DNA of 64,000 bases from Staphylococcus sp. IVB6181 (GCF_025561445.1 NZ_CP095096.1:723822-787821), one strand, 5' to 3'; positions 51,699 through 62,594 are shown, numbered from the stretch's first letter. Program-made: numbers and translations. The notes: a model not told the origin generated them from the letters alone.

Positions 51699-53387
51699 AT
51701 GACTAAAGATGTAACAGAACAAGGCAGACAAATCCGCGCTAAAAAAGGTTTAGAAATCGAATGTAAAGGATGGGAACAAGAAGCAGTACTTCGAATGTTA
51801 TACAACAACCTAGATCCAGAAGTCGCAGAACATCCTGAAAAGTTAGTCGTGTACGGCGGTATTGGTAAAGCAGCACGCAACTGGGAAGCATTTGATGCAA
51901 TTGTAGATACATTGCGCCGTTTAGAAAGCGACGAAACAATGTTAGTACAATCAGGTAAACCTGTCGCAGTCTTTAAAACACATGAAGAAGCACCGCGTGT
52001 ATTATTATCTAACTCTGTATTAGTACCTAAATGGGCTAATTGGGAACACTTCCATGAATTAGATAAAAAAGGCTTGATGATGTATGGCCAAATGACTGCT
52101 GGAAGCTGGATTTACATCGGCTCTCAAGGGATTGTACAAGGGACTTACGAAACATTTGCGGAACTTGCGAATCAGCATTACAACGGTTCATTAAAAGGTA
52201 CAATCACATTAACAGCAGGTTTAGGCGGCATGGGCGGTGCGCAGCCATTAGCTGTTACTATGAACGAGGGTGTAGTCATCGGGGTAGATGTTGACCCGTC
52301 TCGTATCGAGAAACGTATCGATACACGTTATTGCGACATTATCACTGATTCTTTAGATGATGCTTTAGAAAAAGCACAAGCAGCTAAAGAAGCAGGCGAA
52401 GCACTAGCAATCGGTTTAGTCGGCAATGCGGCTGAAGTACACCATGAAATTTTAAAACGTGATTTCAAAATTGATATCGTAACAGACCAAACATCAGCGC
52501 ATGACCCGTTAAACGGTTATGTTCCTGAAGGTTATTCTTTAGAAGAAGCTGAAGAATTACGCGAACAAGATCCTGAACGCTACGTGGTACTTTCTAAACA
52601 GTCAATGAAAAAACATGTTGAAGCGATGTTAAAATTCCAAAAACGCGGTGCAGTCGCATTCGACTATGGTAATAACATCCGCCAAGTGGCATTTGATGAA
52701 GGTTTAGACAATGCCTTCGATTTCCCAGGTTTCGTACCTGCATATATCCGACCATTATTCTGTGAAGGTAAAGGGCCTTTCCGTTTCGCAGCATTAAGCG
52801 GCGACCCTAAAGATATCGAAGTTGCAGATAAAGCAATGCGCGAACTGTTCCCTGAAGATGAGAAGTTATTGCGCTGGTTAGATATGGCAAGCGAGAAAAT
52901 CGCATTCCAAGGTTTACCATCTCGTATCGCATGGTTAGGTTATGGCGACCGTGCAAAAATGGGCTTGAAACTTAACGAATTAGTACGTACAGGCGAAATC
53001 TCAGCACCGATTGTTATCGGACGCGACCACTTAGACTCTGGTTCAGTGGCTTCACCTAACCGTGAAACAGAATCAATGAAAGACGGATCAGAAGCAGTGG
53101 GCGACTGGGCAATCTTAAACGCATTAGTGAATACAGCTGCAGGCGGTTCATGGATTTCAGTGCACCATGGCGGCGGTGTAGGTATGGGTTATTCATTACA
53201 TGCCGGTATGGTCGTTGTCGCAGATGGTTCAGAACGTGCAGACGCACGCTTAGGACGTGTACTTACATCAGATCCGGGTATGGGTGTAGTAAGACATGCT
53301 GATGCAGGTTACGATATTGCGATTGATACTGCGAAAGAAAAAGGTGTCGATATTCCAATGTTAAAGGAGCAAGATTCTAATGAGTAA
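51699..53387 (+). CDS. hutU: Urocanate hydratase
   Basis: This 562-residue NAD+-dependent enzyme converts urocanate to imidazolone propionate. Family stretches include the start [49 protein letters not shown], the NAD-binding [14 protein letters not shown], and at the C terminus [27 protein letters not shown] precedes the ATG by seven bases. The stop codon overlaps the start of hutI by eight bases. The first enzyme of the pathway, histidine ammonia-lyase (hutH), is not in this window; in S. aureus it is encoded elsewhere. Confidence 0.96.
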   Translation: MTKDVTEQGRQIRAKKGLEIECKGWEQEAVLRMLYNNLDPEVAEHPEKLVVYGGIGKAARNWEAFDAIVDTLRRLESDETMLVQSGKPVAVFKTHEEAPRVLLSNSVLVPKWANWEHFHELDKKGLMMYGQMTAGSWIYIGSQGIVQGTYETFAELANQHYNGSLKGTITLTAGLGGMGGAQPLAVTMNEGVVIGVDVDPSRIEKRIDTRYCDIITDSLDDALEKAQAAKEAGEALAIGLVGNAAEVHHEILKRDFKIDIVTDQTSAHDPLNGYVPEGYSLEEAEELREQDPERYVVLSKQSMKKHVEAMLKFQKRGAVAFDYGNNIRQVAFDEGLDNAFDFPGFVPAYIRPLFCEGKGPFRFAALSGDPKDIEVADKAMRELFPEDEKLLRWLDMASEKIAFQGLPSRIAWLGYGDRAKMGLKLNELVRTGEISAPIVIGRDHLDSGSVASPNRETESMKDGSEAVGDWAILNALVNTAAGGSWISVHHGGGVGMGYSLHAGMVVVADGSERADARLGRVLTSDPGMGVVRHADAGYDIAIDTAKEKGVDIPMLKEQDSNE

Positions 53388-54621
53388 TGATGTTGTTATC
53401 CAAAATATTGCACAATTAATTTTACCTAAAAAGACGGATAAACCGTTAAAAGGCAAAGAATTGAATGATTTGAATGTAATAGAAAATGCTACATTAGTTG
53501 TAAATGACGGTAAAGTTGTTTATGCAGGTGAACATACTGATTTGTATGAAGGGAAAGAAACGGTTGATGCGACGGGCAAAGTCGTTTCTCCTTCACTTGT
53601 AGATGCACATACGCATCTTGTATTCGGCGGTTCAAGAGAACATGAAATGGCATTAAAACAACAAGGTGCATCCTACCTTGAAATCCTTGAACAAGGCGGC
53701 GGAATCCTTTCTACTGTGAAAGCAACACGCGAAGCGACTGAAGAAGAATTGTTCAAGAAAACAGACAAAGCATTGCGTGAAATGATGTCATATGGTGTCT
53801 TAACAGTTGAAAGCAAGAGCGGTTATGGTTTGGATAAAGAAAACGAATTGAAACAATTAAAAGTTTCACACGAATTAGAAGATAAATATGGTATTACAAT
53901 GAAACATACTTTCTTAGGACCGCACGCGGTACCAAAAGAAGCAGAATCTAATCAAGCATTCTTGCAAGAAATGATTGATTTATTACCGGAAGTTAAAGAG
54001 TATGCGGACTTTGCGGATATCTTCTGCGAAACAGGTGTATTTACAGTAGATGAATCTCGCGAGTATATGAAAGCGGCTAAAGAACAAGGTTTCGATGTAA
54101 AAATCCACGCAGATGAAATCGATCCGTTAGGCGGTTTAGGTGTCGCAATCGAACAAGGTGCGATTTCAGCAGACCACCTTGTAGCTTCTAGCGAAGAAGA
54201 CAAACAAGCCTTAAAAGACAGCGATACAGTTGCGGTGGTACTGCCAGGTACAACATTCTACCTAGGCAAAGATCAATATGCGGATGCACGCGGTATGTTA
54301 GAAAACAACGGTGCAGTAGCGATTGCATCTGACTTCAACCCAGGCAGCAACGTTACGAATAACTTGCAAATGGTGATGGCGATTGCTGCATTGAAATTAA
54401 AATTAACACCGAATGAAATTTGGAATGCAGTAACAGTCAATGCCGCTAAAGCTATTGATGCAGATGCAGGTACACTTGAAAAAGATGATCGTGCAAACTT
54501 CGTCATCTGGAACGTACCGAACTATGAATATGTACCGTACCATTATGGTATCAACCATGCAGAATACGTTTATAAAGATGGTAAATTATTCATCGATAAT
54601 CGTATTAACGTACAGCAATAA
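53380..54621 (+). CDS. hutI: Imidazolonepropionase
   Basis: This 413-residue amidohydrolase opens the ring of imidazolone propionate to give N-formimino-L-glutamate. The metal site motif [15 protein letters not shown], the later [18 protein letters not shown] and ASDFNPGSN match HutI. It overlaps hutU by eight bases, with a ribosome site AAAGGAG inside hutU, so the genes are translationally coupled. A T-rich terminator follows. Confidence 0.96.
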   Translation: MSNDVVIQNIAQLILPKKTDKPLKGKELNDLNVIENATLVVNDGKVVYAGEHTDLYEGKETVDATGKVVSPSLVDAHTHLVFGGSREHEMALKQQGASYLEILEQGGGILSTVKATREATEEELFKKTDKALREMMSYGVLTVESKSGYGLDKENELKQLKVSHELEDKYGITMKHTFLGPHAVPKEAESNQAFLQEMIDLLPEVKEYADFADIFCETGVFTVDESREYMKAAKEQGFDVKIHADEIDPLGGLGVAIEQGAISADHLVASSEEDKQALKDSDTVAVVLPGTTFYLGKDQYADARGMLENNGAVAIASDFNPGSNVTNNLQMVMAIAALKLKLTPNEIWNAVTVNAAKAIDADAGTLEKDDRANFVIWNVPNYEYVPYHYGINHAEYVYKDGKLFIDNRINVQQ

Positions 54622-54658
54622 GCCAAAGTATTATTAGTATAGGTTAAATTATTTTTTT

Positions 54659-54701
54659 AGCTATATGCTTGTCATCAGACAGGTATATAGCTGTTTTTTT
54701 A
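54659..54701 (+). terminator. Terminator after hutI
   Basis: AGCTATAT and ATATAGCT pair around an inner imperfect stem, followed by seven T. Confidence 0.78.
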
Positions 54702-54804
54702 TTTTTTAAATTTGGTAGCAATACAAAAAGGCAGTTTTTAGTCTCAAGAATTATCTGACAACTATGTTAAGATAAGTGCATAGAGAAAAAGGGGCGGATG
54801 AACC

Positions 54805-55983
54805 ATGTTTTGGCAGAACTATATCAATCAATGGAAGGGCGATATCAAAGATAATGTATTGGCAGGTATATTGATCGCATTATCAGCCTTGCCAGGTGCC
54901 ATTGCTTATTCTTTTATTGTGGGGATGAATCCTTCTATCGGTTTGTTAAGCATGGGCGTCATGATGATTGTCTTAAGTATAACGGCTGGCCGTCCATTGA
55001 TGATTACCGGACCCAGCAGCGGTATTGCGCTGGTTGCGGCACCTTTAGTTGCACATCACGGTGTCGGCTATTTGATTTGTGCTTCAGTTGTGATGGGGTT
55101 ATTGCAGCTGCTGATGGGTGCCTTGAATATCGGCAAGCTTATTCAGCGTATTCCGACAGCAGTAGTCATCGGTTTTATGAATGCTTTAGCATTGCTGCTG
55201 ATGTCATCGCAAATTAATAATATATTCGGTATCTCTTTTGCTACATATATTTTTGCGATCATTTCATTTTTAATTATTGCATATGCGCCGAAAGTGATTT
55301 CATTTTTGCCGGCACCTTTAATTTCCATTGTGATTTTAACGATTGCTGCACATTTTTTTCATCCGAAATTAAAGTATGTGCATGATTTAGCAGATATTTA
55401 TGTTGTTTTGCCGAAACTGCAAATCAAAGATTTTCACTTATTTGCCCATAGCGAAGCACTTTTGATTATTTTAGGCTATGGGATAACGATGGCAATTGTC
55501 GGTACGCTGCAATCACTGCTGACAGCGCAGTCATTAGATGTGATGACACATCAAAAAAGCAGTTTAAACCAAGAATCTGCAGCACAAGGACTTGCCAATC
55601 TAGCGGCTGGTTTAGTCGGAGGGTTTGGCGGCAGTGCCTTAGTAGGACAATCTAAATTCAATGTCAAAGTCGGCGCAACAACACGATATGCGACCTTGGT
55701 AACAGCTTTGTTTCTGTTGTTGACGATTTATGTCTTAGGACCGGTGATTGCTTTAATTCCGATGGCAGTTTTAGCAACAGTACTTGTATCCATTGCATTC
55801 AATACGTTTGATAGAAGAACGCTTCAAGCCATCCGCCAAGCACCCGTACAAAATACAGCTACCATTGTTATCACGATGGCAGTCACCTTAACAACGAATA
55901 ATTTAGCTTTTGGTGTCGCATCAGGCACACTTATCTATTTCATGATACATTTTGCAGTAAAAGGAAGGATAAAACATGAGTAA
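54805..55983 (+). CDS. SulP-family anion transporter without STAS domain
   Basis: This 392-residue protein has about eleven membrane helices and SulP signatures: AGILIALSALPGAIAYSFIVGMNP near the start, RPLMITGPSSGIALVAAP, and GFGGSALVGQSKFNVKVGATTRYA. It stops directly after the membrane domain, so the usual C-terminal STAS domain is absent. It probably moves an inorganic or organic anion with protons or sodium; the substrate is unknown. AAAGGGGCGG precedes the ATG. Its stop overlaps the start of the broken amidohydrolase gene by eight bases, so the two were translationally coupled. Confidence 0.88.
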   Translation: MFWQNYINQWKGDIKDNVLAGILIALSALPGAIAYSFIVGMNPSIGLLSMGVMMIVLSITAGRPLMITGPSSGIALVAAPLVAHHGVGYLICASVVMGLLQLLMGALNIGKLIQRIPTAVVIGFMNALALLLMSSQINNIFGISFATYIFAIISFLIIAYAPKVISFLPAPLISIVILTIAAHFFHPKLKYVHDLADIYVVLPKLQIKDFHLFAHSEALLIILGYGITMAIVGTLQSLLTAQSLDVMTHQKSSLNQESAAQGLANLAAGLVGGFGGSALVGQSKFNVKVGATTRYATLVTALFLLLTIYVLGPVIALIPMAVLATVLVSIAFNTFDRRTLQAIRQAPVQNTATIVITMAVTLTTNNLAFGVASGTLIYFMIHFAVKGRIKHE

Positions 55984-57091
55984 TACAGAACAATTAAAAC
56001 AGTGGAGACGTTTATTTCATCAGCATCCAGAAGTGTCTTACCAAGAATATTAAACTACAAAGCGATTAAAAGAAATTCTAAAAGCACATGATATTAAAAT
56101 GGTAGATTATCCATTAGAAACCGGAGTTGTCGCAGAAATCGGACAAGGGGATGAGATTGTCGCATTGCGTACAGATATCGATGCTTTGCCGATACTAGAA
56201 CAAGTCGACAGCGACATTACCTCTCAAAGTAAAGGCGCTATGCATGCGTGCGGTCACGATATACATATGGCAAGTATTTTAGGGGCTGCTTTAATATTAA
56301 AAGAGAAAGAAGCAGACTTGCCGGGACGAGTACGTATTTTATTCCAGGCTGCTGAAGAATTAGGCAGCGGTGCGCAGCAAATGATTGATGCCGGTGTGTT
56401 AATGGGGGTCAAAGCTGTGACTGGTTTCCATAATGATCCGACGTTAAAAGTTGGAGAATTCTCGATTAAAGCAGGTGCAATGACTTCAGCTGTAAACCGA
56501 TTCTTTATTCGTATCCAAGCTAAAGGCGGCCATGCGGCTAAACCAGAAGAAAGCAACGACCCGATGATTATCTTAGGACAATTATTAACGAGTGTGCAAT
56601 CTATTGTGAGCCGTAATGTCTCTGCGTTTGATTCTGCAGTTGTGACAATCGGAGAAGTATCAGCCGGCAATACATGGAATGTGATTCCGGATACTGCACA
56701 AATACAAGGGACAGTGCGTACATTTGATCCGAAAACACGCGCACATGTTGAACACAGACTTCAAAGTATTTGCGACGGTTTAGCGCAAGCGTTTGATGCT
56801 AAGGTCGAATTAGATTATATGCATTTGCCGAATGCAGTGATGAATGATGCTGACTTAACAGAAGTTGCGAAAAGTACTGCACAAGAAGCGGGTTATCAAG
56901 TGTATGATTTGAAACAGCCGAAAACAATCGGTGAAGATTTCTCAGCAATGAGTGATACGGTACCAGGTGTATTTGCTTTTATCGGTTCTGAATCAGATTA
57001 TGATCTGCATCATCCGAAATACAATCCGAATGAAGGTATTTTAGAAACAGCACCTGTGTATCTCGCGAATTTAGTTCAAAAATTATTTTAA
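55976..57091 (+). pseudogene. M20-family amidohydrolase with a premature stop
   Basis: The frame opens at ATG 55976, after AAAGGAAGG, and reads MSNTEQLKQWRRLFHQHPEV then SYQEY before TAA at 56051-56053. Beyond it the same frame runs on as TTKRLKEILKAHDI and through the full catalytic domain to 57091. Family members have E-T-T-K-R there, so the TAA most likely replaced GAA. Remaining motifs are MHACGHDIHMAS (metal site), AAEELGSGAQQM and HHPKYNPNEG. The intact enzyme would hydrolyse N-acyl amino acids or similar amides. A restart at 56099 would lack about 40 residues, including the conserved HQHPE region. Confidence 0.88.
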
Positions 57092-57161
57092 TTTGCTCAT
57101 GAATGAAATAGGGATTTTGTGGTATAGCATTAATATGACTAATAACGAGGAGTGATAGATA

Positions 57162-58043
57162 ATGGCACCACAAGATCCGCGCAAGAAATTCTCAGATGAA
57201 GATTTTCCAAAGCAAGAACAAGAGTGGCCAGGTCTTCAAGCAGATATGGAACCAAAACCTGATTGCGGCGAAACTTCTTATAAAGGACACGGCCGCTTAG
57301 AAGGTATCAAAGCACTTGTGACTGGCGGAGATTCAGCAATCGGCCGTGCTGTCGCAATTGCTTATGCACGTGAAGGTGCGTCAGTGGTGATTAACTATCA
57401 TCCGAAAGAAGAACAAGACGCACAAGAAGTTAAAAAAGTAATTGAAGATACTGGCGGTACAGTTTATCTGAAACCAGGAGATCTTTCAAACGAGTCTTTC
57501 AACTATGAATTAGTCGAATATGCGAATGAACAACTCGGCGGTTTAGATAATGTGACACTTGTAGCTGGACATCAGCAATATCACGAAGGCTTCGAAAACT
57601 TCAAAACAGAAGATTTCACACAAACCTTTACAACAAATGTGTACTCATTATTCTGGACAGTACAAAAAGCACTGGATTATTTAAAACCAGGCGCAACTAT
57701 TACGACAACAACATCTATTCAAGGTTATGATCCAAATCCAGTATTGCATGATTATGCGGCTACAAAAGCAGCCATTATTTCATTGACGAAAAGTCTTGCT
57801 AAAGAATTAATTGATAAAGGTATCCGTGTCAATTCAGTAGCACCTGGACCATTCTGGTCACCATTACAAATTTCAGGCGGACAACCGCAAAGCAAAATTC
57901 CAGAGTTCGGTCAAAGTTCATTGATGGGACGCTGCGGACAACCAGTTGAACTTGCAAGCACCTATGTCTTGCTTGCATCAGATGAATCTAGTTATACAAC
58001 AGGCCAAGTCTATGGTGTAACTGGCGGTAAACAAATCAACTGA
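57162..58043 (+). CDS. SDR-family oxidoreductase (general stress type)
   Basis: This 293-residue short-chain dehydrogenase has a long N-terminal arm (DPRKKFSDEDFPKQEQEWPG). It then has the cofactor motif ALVTGGDSAIGRAVAIAYA (about 49-67), and the catalytic Y-x3-K in HDYAATKAAIISLTKSLA near residue 205, with VNSVAPGPFWSPL after it. It matches the group that includes E. coli YghA and Bacillus general stress SDRs. The substrate is unknown. GAGGAGTGA precedes the ATG. It is monocistronic. Confidence 0.92.
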   Translation: MAPQDPRKKFSDEDFPKQEQEWPGLQADMEPKPDCGETSYKGHGRLEGIKALVTGGDSAIGRAVAIAYAREGASVVINYHPKEEQDAQEVKKVIEDTGGTVYLKPGDLSNESFNYELVEYANEQLGGLDNVTLVAGHQQYHEGFENFKTEDFTQTFTTNVYSLFWTVQKALDYLKPGATITTTTSIQGYDPNPVLHDYAATKAAIISLTKSLAKELIDKGIRVNSVAPGPFWSPLQISGGQPQSKIPEFGQSSLMGRCGQPVELASTYVLLASDESSYTTGQVYGVTGGKQIN

Positions 58044-58080
58044 TTCAAACATGCAATTTTGCAAGTAACCAATAAATCTG

Positions 58081-58112
58081 ACCCCTCGCTGAATAAAGTG
58101 AGGGGTTTCATC
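58081..58112 (+). terminator. Terminator after the SDR gene
   Basis: ACCCCTCGCT and AGTGAGGGGT form a ten-base stem with one mismatch and a short loop, followed by a short T run. Confidence 0.78.
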
Positions 58113-58225
58113 ATTTGTGATATAAATTCTGGGTAAATGTGAAATGAAAAACACAATATTCGCATTTTGGTAAGCAGTTGCTTATGATAGAGACACTTCA
58201 GATAAAGTATAGAAAGGAGATAACA

Positions 58226-58837
58226 ATGAAACATTTTAATCCGAAAGATTTAACGCAAAGAGAAAATTATAAATTATTAAGCGGCAGTGTTTTGCCGAGA
58301 CCAATCGCATTTGTGACATCCCAAGATAAAGACGGCAATTTAAATGCGGCACCTTTTAGTTTCTTTAATGTGGTAAGCAGCCAACCGCCGATGATTATGA
58401 TTTCGACAGGCCGTACTAATGGTGTACGCAAAGATACAGCGCAAAATATCATTGATACCGGAGAATTTGTAGTACATATCTCTGAACTGTCAATGATTGA
58501 AGGGATTAACAGTACTGCAGCACCGATTGACCGTACAGAAAACGAATTAGAGCGTACAGACTTTAAAACGATTCCTTCGCAAGTAGTAAATGTACCGAGT
58601 ATCGAAGGTGCAAGTATTACGTTTGAATGCAAATTAGATCGTGTAATTGAACTAGGCAATGATGAAGTCGGCAACGATTTGATTTTAGGCGAAGTTGTAC
58701 AATATCATATCGCAGACGAAGTCTATATCGAGCCGCATAAAATTGATGTCAAAGCCTTGCATCCTGTCGGTCGTCTTGCAGGTAATGATTATGTGAGACT
58801 TGGCGAAGAATTTGTATTAGAGCGCCCAACAGAATAA
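58226..58837 (+). CDS. Flavin reductase family protein
   Basis: This 203-residue protein starts at 58226, after AAAGGAGAT; a longer frame from 58178 has no ribosome site. It has the FMN-binding split-barrel of flavin reductases, with LLSGSVLPRPIAFVTSQDKDGNLNAAPFSFFNVVS near the start and the later DVKALHPVGRLAGNDYVRLGE. It could supply reduced flavin or reduce an unknown substrate. The gene stands alone between the SDR gene and the riboswitch-controlled transporter. Confidence 0.9.
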   Translation: MKHFNPKDLTQRENYKLLSGSVLPRPIAFVTSQDKDGNLNAAPFSFFNVVSSQPPMIMISTGRTNGVRKDTAQNIIDTGEFVVHISELSMIEGINSTAAPIDRTENELERTDFKTIPSQVVNVPSIEGASITFECKLDRVIELGNDEVGNDLILGEVVQYHIADEVYIEPHKIDVKALHPVGRLAGNDYVRLGEEFVLERPTE

Positions 58838-58928
58838 TTGTAAAATTAAATTTTTTCGTTTTCACGATTGACTAAAGCGGACAATCATGATAGGTTTAAA
58901 AAGATTCGGAAAATAAAAATAAATAGTA

Positions 58929-59088
58929 CTTATCAAGAGAGGTGGAGTGAAGGGCACTTTGAAGCCTCGGCAACATGGATCGCAGAATTTCTGCGACGCG
59001 TGTGCCAATTCCCGTAGCAAAATTGATTGCTAAGAGATAAGAAACAAGCATTGTATCCTTTTTCTTAGCAGGAAAAAGGATTTTTTTA
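58929..59088 (+). ncRNA. SAM-I riboswitch (S box) with terminator
   Basis: The aptamer runs from CTTATCAAGAGAGGTGGAG (58929-58947) to GAGATAAG (59035-59042), whose ends pair as helix P1. Conserved elements are TCAAGAGAGGTGGAG, GAAGCCTCGGCAAC and GTGCCAATTCC. P3 is GTCGCAG-like (CGCAGAATTTCTGCG). A terminator ATCCTTTTTC/GAAAAAGGAT with seven T follows at 59056-59088, so SAM binding should stop transcription before the transporter gene at 59113. Confidence 0.93.
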
Positions 59089-59112
59089 ATATATGAGCGA
59101 GGTGTTTGAATC

Positions 59113-60423
59113 ATGTCCGAAGAAAGACAAAAAGGGAATGCTTTGGCACTTATTCCTTTGGTTATATTCGTAGGTTTATTCTTAGGTGTCGGTATTATTA
59201 CAGGCGACTTTACGAAGATGCCGTTGAATATTGCGATTACGATTGCGGTTGTTATCGCATTAGTTATGAACCGTAAACAAAAGTTTGCGGATAAAGTTGA
59301 AGTTTTCACTAAAGGTGCAGGTCATTCGAATATTATTTTAATGGTCTTGATTTTCGTTTTAGCCGGGGCATTTTCTAAAGTAACTGAGGAAATGGGCGGC
59401 GTTAAATCAACAGTTAACCTTGGGTTGACGTTAATTCCCAGCAACTTATTAATCGTAGGTTTATTTATTATTTGTATGTTCGTCTCTATTTCAATGGGGA
59501 CATCAGTCGGAACTGTTGCGGCGATTGCGCCGGTTGGTTTCGGTATCAGTGAAGCCACAGATATTTCAGCAGCAATCGCAATGGCAACAGTGGTCGGCGG
59601 GGCAATGTTCGGCGATAACTTATCTATGATTTCTGATACAACTATTTCTGCAGTCCGTACACAAAATACACGGATGAGCGATAAGTTTAAAGTGAACTTC
59701 AGAATTGTCTTGCCGGGTGCGATTATCACCATGATTATTTTAGGGTTCTTAACGCACAGTGCAACGGTAAGCAGTACAAAAGATTATAGTTTCGAATTTA
59801 TCAAAGTCATTCCTTACTTATTAGTATTGATATTAGCCTTAATCGGCATTAATGTCATTATCGTACTGATAGGCGGAACTGTCTTGTCAGGCATTATCGG
59901 CTTGATTGATGGTTCGTTTAATTGGATTGGATTCTTAAAAGCAGCATCAGAAGGTATGATCGGTATGGAAGATATCGCAATCATCGCTTTAATGATCGGC
60001 GGCTTAATCGGCTTGATTCAACACTATGGCGGTATCACTTGGCTTCTGAATTTTGTCCGCAGCAAAGTGAAATCAAGACGCGGGGCAGAATTCGGTATTG
60101 CTGGTTTAGTCAGCGCTGCTGATATTTCAACTGCGAATAATACGATTTCTATCTTAATGGCAGGGCCATTAGCGAAGAACATTGCGGATGAATATGATAT
60201 TGACCCAAGAAAATCTGCTAGTATCTTAGATATCTTCGGCAGTTGTTTCCAAGGGTTGCTGCCGTATAGCCCGCAAGTGATTGCAGCAGCTGGTGTCGCA
60301 GGTATTTCACCGTTTAGGCTGGTTCCTTATTCGATTTATCCGATTGTCTTAGGTATCAGCGGTCTGATTGCGATTGCCTTTAACTTGCCGAGACTTAACA
60401 AAAGCAAGCAAAAAGCGAAATAA
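59113..60423 (+). CDS. NhaC-family transporter under SAM riboswitch control, probable methionine transporter
   Basis: This 436-residue protein has about eleven membrane helices and NhaC-family segments such as SISMGTSVGTVAAIAPVGFGISEATDI, VGGAMFGDNLSMISDTTISAVRTQ and DIFGSCFQGLLPYSPQVIAAAG. By sequence it would be called a Na+/H+ antiporter. The SAM-I riboswitch directly upstream argues instead for methionine-related uptake; comparative work on S-box regulons proposed such NhaC-type proteins as MetT methionine transporters. TGAGCGAGGTG precedes the ATG. The gene is monocistronic. Confidence 0.85.
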   Translation: MSEERQKGNALALIPLVIFVGLFLGVGIITGDFTKMPLNIAITIAVVIALVMNRKQKFADKVEVFTKGAGHSNIILMVLIFVLAGAFSKVTEEMGGVKSTVNLGLTLIPSNLLIVGLFIICMFVSISMGTSVGTVAAIAPVGFGISEATDISAAIAMATVVGGAMFGDNLSMISDTTISAVRTQNTRMSDKFKVNFRIVLPGAIITMIILGFLTHSATVSSTKDYSFEFIKVIPYLLVLILALIGINVIIVLIGGTVLSGIIGLIDGSFNWIGFLKAASEGMIGMEDIAIIALMIGGLIGLIQHYGGITWLLNFVRSKVKSRRGAEFGIAGLVSAADISTANNTISILMAGPLAKNIADEYDIDPRKSASILDIFGSCFQGLLPYSPQVIAAAGVAGISPFRLVPYSIYPIVLGISGLIAIAFNLPRLNKSKQKAK

Positions 60424-60555
60424 CTTTTACTTTCACGCTTGAAAAATGTTAAAGTAATCTTGTTGTGAATTACTATGTTTGTAAGCGCGATTGCTTTGGC
60501 TTATATTCTTAAATGCGTTAAAATAATAGAGAGTGTGAAAGTAGGTGACGACAGA

Positions 60556-61077
60556 GTGGCAAGATATAACATTGAAAACGACGTAGTAGTCATATCATTG
60601 GAACGTTTAATGCGTATTCAACCTGAGTTGATTTATCAAGCTTGGACGGATGCTGATATTATGAAACGCTGGTTTATGACTTCTAACCGTTCAAATCAAT
60701 CAATTGATTTGATTCCTGAAGAAGGCAGACGTTATGAAATTGTAGATGAACGTAACGGCAAAAAGAACAGAGTGACAGGTGTCTTCCAAGAATTAGAAGC
60801 ACCAAGCCGTATTGTCATGACAATCGGTATGCCTGAATTGAGCGATAAAGAAGATACGATAGAAGTAGAAATCTTCGAACGCGAACCAGGTTCGGATATG
60901 ACACAAATGAATTTCCGATATACTGCTGTTGTTCCGAAAGAAAGAAGATGGACAACTTTGGAATATAAACAGCAAAAGAAAGAATATCATGATGCGACTG
61001 CACATGGTTTTGAAAACATGTTCATTAAACTACAAGAAATTTTAAAAGAGATACAAGAAAACCAAGAAGAATTCTAA
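60556..61077 (+). CDS. SRPBCC / AHSA1-family protein
   Basis: This 173-residue protein starts with GTG at 60556, seven bases after AGGTGA; an upstream in-frame ATG at 60475 reads through promoter-like sequence without a ribosome site. It shows the helix-grip start QPELIYQAWTDADIMKRWFMT, GRRYEIVDERNGKKNRVTGVFQELEAPSRIVMT and an amphipathic C-terminal helix (HGFENMFIKLQEIL). Such proteins bind hydrophobic ligands or act as Hsp90-activator-like partners. The ligand here is unknown. Confidence 0.85.
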   Translation: MARYNIENDVVVISLERLMRIQPELIYQAWTDADIMKRWFMTSNRSNQSIDLIPEEGRRYEIVDERNGKKNRVTGVFQELEAPSRIVMTIGMPELSDKEDTIEVEIFEREPGSDMTQMNFRYTAVVPKERRWTTLEYKQQKKEYHDATAHGFENMFIKLQEILKEIQENQEEF

Positions 61078-61080
61078 AAG

Positions 61081-61126
61081 AAAAGCAGCGGCACTGAAAT
61101 ATAATTTTCAGTACCGCTGCTTTTAT
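61081..61126. terminator. Bidirectional terminator, SRPBCC gene / glpT
   Basis: AAAAGCAGCGGCACTGAAA and TTTCAGTACCGCTGCTTTT form a 19-base stem with one mismatch. Confidence 0.88.
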
Positions 61127-61150
61127 ACATATATGAAAATGTTTGAGGAA

Positions 61151-62506
61151 TTATACTGTTTCTTGCCCCCGTTTATTCCAAGTTAAGATGAAGCTGAGCA
61201 TTGCCAGCAAACTAATACCAGTCAATAAAATGAAGCCGACATCCCATCCGAAGTGATCTACTACAAAGCCGAGTACAATGTTGGCCATCACCGCTCCGAA
61301 TAAATAACCGAATAAACCAGTTAAACCTGCTGCAGTGCCGGCTGCTTTTTTCGGAACATAGTCTAATGCTTGCAGACCGATCAACATTACCGGACCGTAA
61401 ATTAAGAAACCAATCGCTACGAGTGATAAATTATCTACCCATGGATTGCCTGCCGGGTTGAGCCAATAAATCAGAACGAAAATTGTTACGCCTAGCATGA
61501 AGAAGAAGCCTGCAGGACCGCGGCGGCCTTTAAAGACTTTGTCGGAAATCCATCCGCAAAGCAATGTACCTGGGATACCTGCCCATTCATACAAGAAGTA
61601 AGCCCAACCAGATGCTTTCAAATCAAAGTGCTTTTCTTCGCTTAAATAGACAGGTGCCCAGTCTAATACACCGTATCTCACGAAGTAGACAAAGATATTC
61701 GCAAATGCAATGGCCCAAATCCATTTGTTGTTGAGGACATAGTTGAAGAGGATTTCTTTTGTAGTTAATTCTGTCTCGAGGGTTGTTCTTGATGCTGTTG
61801 GATAGTCATTGCGGTACGCTTCAATTGAAGGCAGACCTTCAGATTGAGGTGTATCGCGAATCAATACATAAGAAATAATCGCAATGATAATCGCTAAAAG
61901 TGCGGGATAAATGAAGACGCCTTCGAATCCTTTGAGGTAACCGAAGTTATATAAAGCGGTCATTGAAATACCCCAAGTCGCAATCGGAGCCATCAAACCG
62001 CCGCCGACGTTATGGGCAACGTTCCAAATAGCAGTTTTGCTTCCCCGTTCGCTGACACTGAACCAATGGACTAATATTCGACCAGATGGCGGCCAACCCA
62101 TGCCTTGGAACCAGCCGTTTAAGAACAGCATGATGAACATAATCAAAATGCTGGAAGTAAAGAATGGTACGAAACCAAGCAATAAGTTGACGATAGCTGT
62201 TAAAATCAGTCCCAAAGTTAAAAACATGCGCGCATTACTGCGGTCGCTGACAGTTCCCATAACAAACTTGCTGAAGCCGTAGGCAATAGAAACTGCTGAT
62301 AACGCAATACCTAATTGTCCTTTGCTGAAGCCTTGTTCAATCAAATCCGGCATCGCAAGCGAGAAGTTCTTGCGTAAAAGATAATACCCCGCATAACCGA
62401 TAAAGATTCCTAAAAATACTTTAAGACGAAGTTCCTTGTATGTAGGATCGACTTGGTCTTTTGAAAGCGGAGCAATCGGTTTCGGCGGTTTTAAAAAGTT
62501 AAACAT
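61151..62506 (-). CDS. glpT: Glycerol-3-phosphate transporter
   Basis: This 451-residue, 12-helix organophosphate:phosphate antiporter shows [22 protein letters not shown] in helix 1, [17 protein letters not shown], the family signature [21 protein letters not shown], and [21 protein letters not shown] in the second half. It exchanges external sn-glycerol 3-phosphate for phosphate and is the known route for fosfomycin entry. AAGGAGGCGC precedes the ATG. The related UhpT is similar, but the N-terminal helix and length fit staphylococcal GlpT best. It is monocistronic. Confidence 0.9.
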   Translation of the reverse strand: MFNFLKPPKPIAPLSKDQVDPTYKELRLKVFLGIFIGYAGYYLLRKNFSLAMPDLIEQGFSKGQLGIALSAVSIAYGFSKFVMGTVSDRSNARMFLTLGLILTAIVNLLLGFVPFFTSSILIMFIMLFLNGWFQGMGWPPSGRILVHWFSVSERGSKTAIWNVAHNVGGGLMAPIATWGISMTALYNFGYLKGFEGVFIYPALLAIIIAIISYVLIRDTPQSEGLPSIEAYRNDYPTASRTTLETELTTKEILFNYVLNNKWIWAIAFANIFVYFVRYGVLDWAPVYLSEEKHFDLKASGWAYFLYEWAGIPGTLLCGWISDKVFKGRRGPAGFFFMLGVTIFVLIYWLNPAGNPWVDNLSLVAIGFLIYGPVMLIGLQALDYVPKKAAGTAAGLTGLFGYLFGAVMANIVLGFVVDHFGWDVGFILLTGISLLAMLSFILTWNKRGQETV

Positions 62507-62594
62507 GAAAGCGCCTCCTTAACAAATTATTAACATAATGTTAATACTAAATTTACAAAAAGGCAATATGGGATTTAAAATATAACAAAATAAA

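Noticed and set aside
56051..56053. Possible recoding of the stop in the amidohydrolase
   Set aside because: The codon is TAA, not TGA, and no recoding structure is evident; a nonsense mutation is simpler.
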